This document shows, in pieces, positions 63,182-64,000 of a stretch of DNA of 64,000 nt (the first letter of the stretch is position 1; the number at the start of each line of letters is the position of its first letter). The position numbers were made by a program, and so were the translations under genes. The notes beneath the pieces are model-generated. The model did not search any database and was not told the DNA's origin. It saw only the letters and a program-made list of their open reading frames with translations. Source of the DNA: Aristolochia californica (Eukaryota > Streptophyta > Magnoliopsida > Piperales > Aristolochiaceae). The stretch lies in contig JARWKL010000002.1 of the NCBI GenBank assembly GCA_029961685.1, positions 30,038,908 to 30,102,907 of the forward strand, in the 5' to 3' direction.

Positions 63182-64000
63182 CTGGCTTGCAAATCCACCA
63201 CATTTAAAGCATGTTAGGATCAGTTAGAAGTCCCTTTCCTATAAAATTCCACCAAGCTTATTATTAGGGGTTGTACTAGTGGAATTTCCCAAACATGGAT
63301 AACGATACCTTGGAGTTCATTTTTAGTGCGTGAAATAATTTTCAAATTTTTTTCCATACATGAACTCTAAAATTTTCATTTTGTAATGCCTTATATCGTT
63401 TTTGTTTACTAGAAAAATGGGAGAGTGAAAACTGAAGTTTGGATCTATAAACAAATTTAAACATCCAAAATGGAAATGCATAAATGCTGAGAGAGATAGT
63501 TCCAAAAAGTATCTGTGATTTTTAAGGTTAGGCAAAAAAAGTGGGTTGTTTTGATCTGGTAAATATCCAACCACTTGAGAATTTGATTTTTTCTACTCCT
63601 TGAAATTTTTGGATAAGTAGGTCCACTTGCATCCTCAATATGTTTCTGGCATGCATATCCACCACATTTAAAGCATGTTAGGATCAGTAGAAGTCCCTTT
63701 CCTATAAAATTCCACCAAGCTTATTATTAGGGGTTGTACTAGTGGTATTTCCCAAACATGGATAACAAAACCTTAGAGTTCTTTTTTAGTATGTGGACTA
63801 ATTTTCAAATTTTTTAGCATACATGAACTCTAAAATTTTTATTTTGTAATGCCTAATATCGTTTTTGTTTACTAGAAAAATGGGAGAGTGAAAACTGAAG
63901 TTTGGATCTATAAACAAATTTTAACATCCAAAATGGAGATGCACAAATGCTGAGAGAGATAGTTCCAAAAAGTATCTGTGATTTTTAAGGATAGGCCTAA

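Larger units (their letters stand above)
55189..64000 (-). repeat. 462-bp satellite array, inverted sister family (about 19 monomers)
   Basis: The landmark CTGGCATGCATATCCACCAC recurs at 55204, 55668, 56126, 56588, 57053, 57538, 57997, 58459, 58922, 59383, 59842, 60301, 60761, 61221, 61684/61796 (duplicated), 62256, 62719, 63182 and 63646. Spacing is 458-465 bp apart from one unit of 485. On the minus strand the unit reads GTGGATATGCATGCCAGAAA, then ATCACAGATACTTTTTGGAA, CATTTGTGCATTTCCATTTT, TTTTAGAGTTCATGTATG and GGGAAATTCCACTAGTACAA. These blocks match the 675-bp unit in the same order. What is missing, relative to the 675-bp unit, is the roughly 200 bp with the dyad, the C-rich tract and the TATA-like box. 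The array runs off the window end. Confidence 0.95.

Noticed and set aside
55809..63574. Minus-strand open frames of 60-102 codons (MVDMHARNMLRMQ..., MELSLSAFVHFHFGC...)
   Set aside because: These are the same situation in the 462-bp family; overlapping frames of one repeat unit.
1..64000. CRISPR array
   Set aside because: Repeat units are hundreds of bases long with no repeat-spacer pattern; this is a eukaryotic-type satellite.
1..64000. rRNA intergenic spacer subrepeats or 5S rDNA array
   Set aside because: No rRNA sequence or 5S internal promoter was recognised in any unit.
1..64000. Centromere call
   Set aside because: The array form fits a centromeric or pericentromeric satellite but equally a subtelomeric or interstitial knob. 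Without CENH3 data or chromosome context I do not assign it. No telomere repeat is visible.

Overview
The window is almost entirely tandem satellite DNA from what is most likely a plant nuclear chromosome. I find no convincing protein-coding gene, rRNA, tRNA or CRISPR array. The plant assignment is an inference. It rests on a very long AT-rich satellite array, a TGTTG...CAACA solo LTR with a 5-bp target duplication (typical of plant Ty1-copia elements), and a TTA-flanked terminal-inverted-repeat element of PIF/Harbinger type. I do not recognise the species, and nothing here proves a centromeric location.

Layout. (1) Positions 1-55188 hold one plus-oriented array of about 80 monomers of roughly 675 bp. 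Most monomers carry a GGATCC site, a C-rich tract, a TATATAAAA box and, in about half of them, an 18-bp dyad. Two monomer types, A and B, mostly alternate, giving a higher-order period near 1.35 kb. Larger multi-monomer duplications are visible at 11.9-20, 27.5-32.9 and 51.2-55 kb. (2) At 21091-21491 a 401-bp solo LTR interrupts the array. (3) At 48477-49922 a 1446-bp TIR element interrupts it; one half is GC-rich and CpG-rich, the other extremely AT-rich. (4) At about 55189 the array stops inside a monomer and is replaced by a related but shorter family of about 462 bp in the opposite orientation, which runs to the window end. This family lacks the roughly 200-bp C-rich/TATA/dyad part of the 675-bp unit.

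The many short open frames (60-160 codons) are copies of the same satellite frames. They are repeat-borne and not independent genes, although one frame is open in both families and deserves a codon-level test. The most interesting points are the inverted junction between two sister families, the alternating dyad, the fact that both mobile elements inserted at this dyad, and a surviving intermediate 485-bp unit near 57.2 kb.
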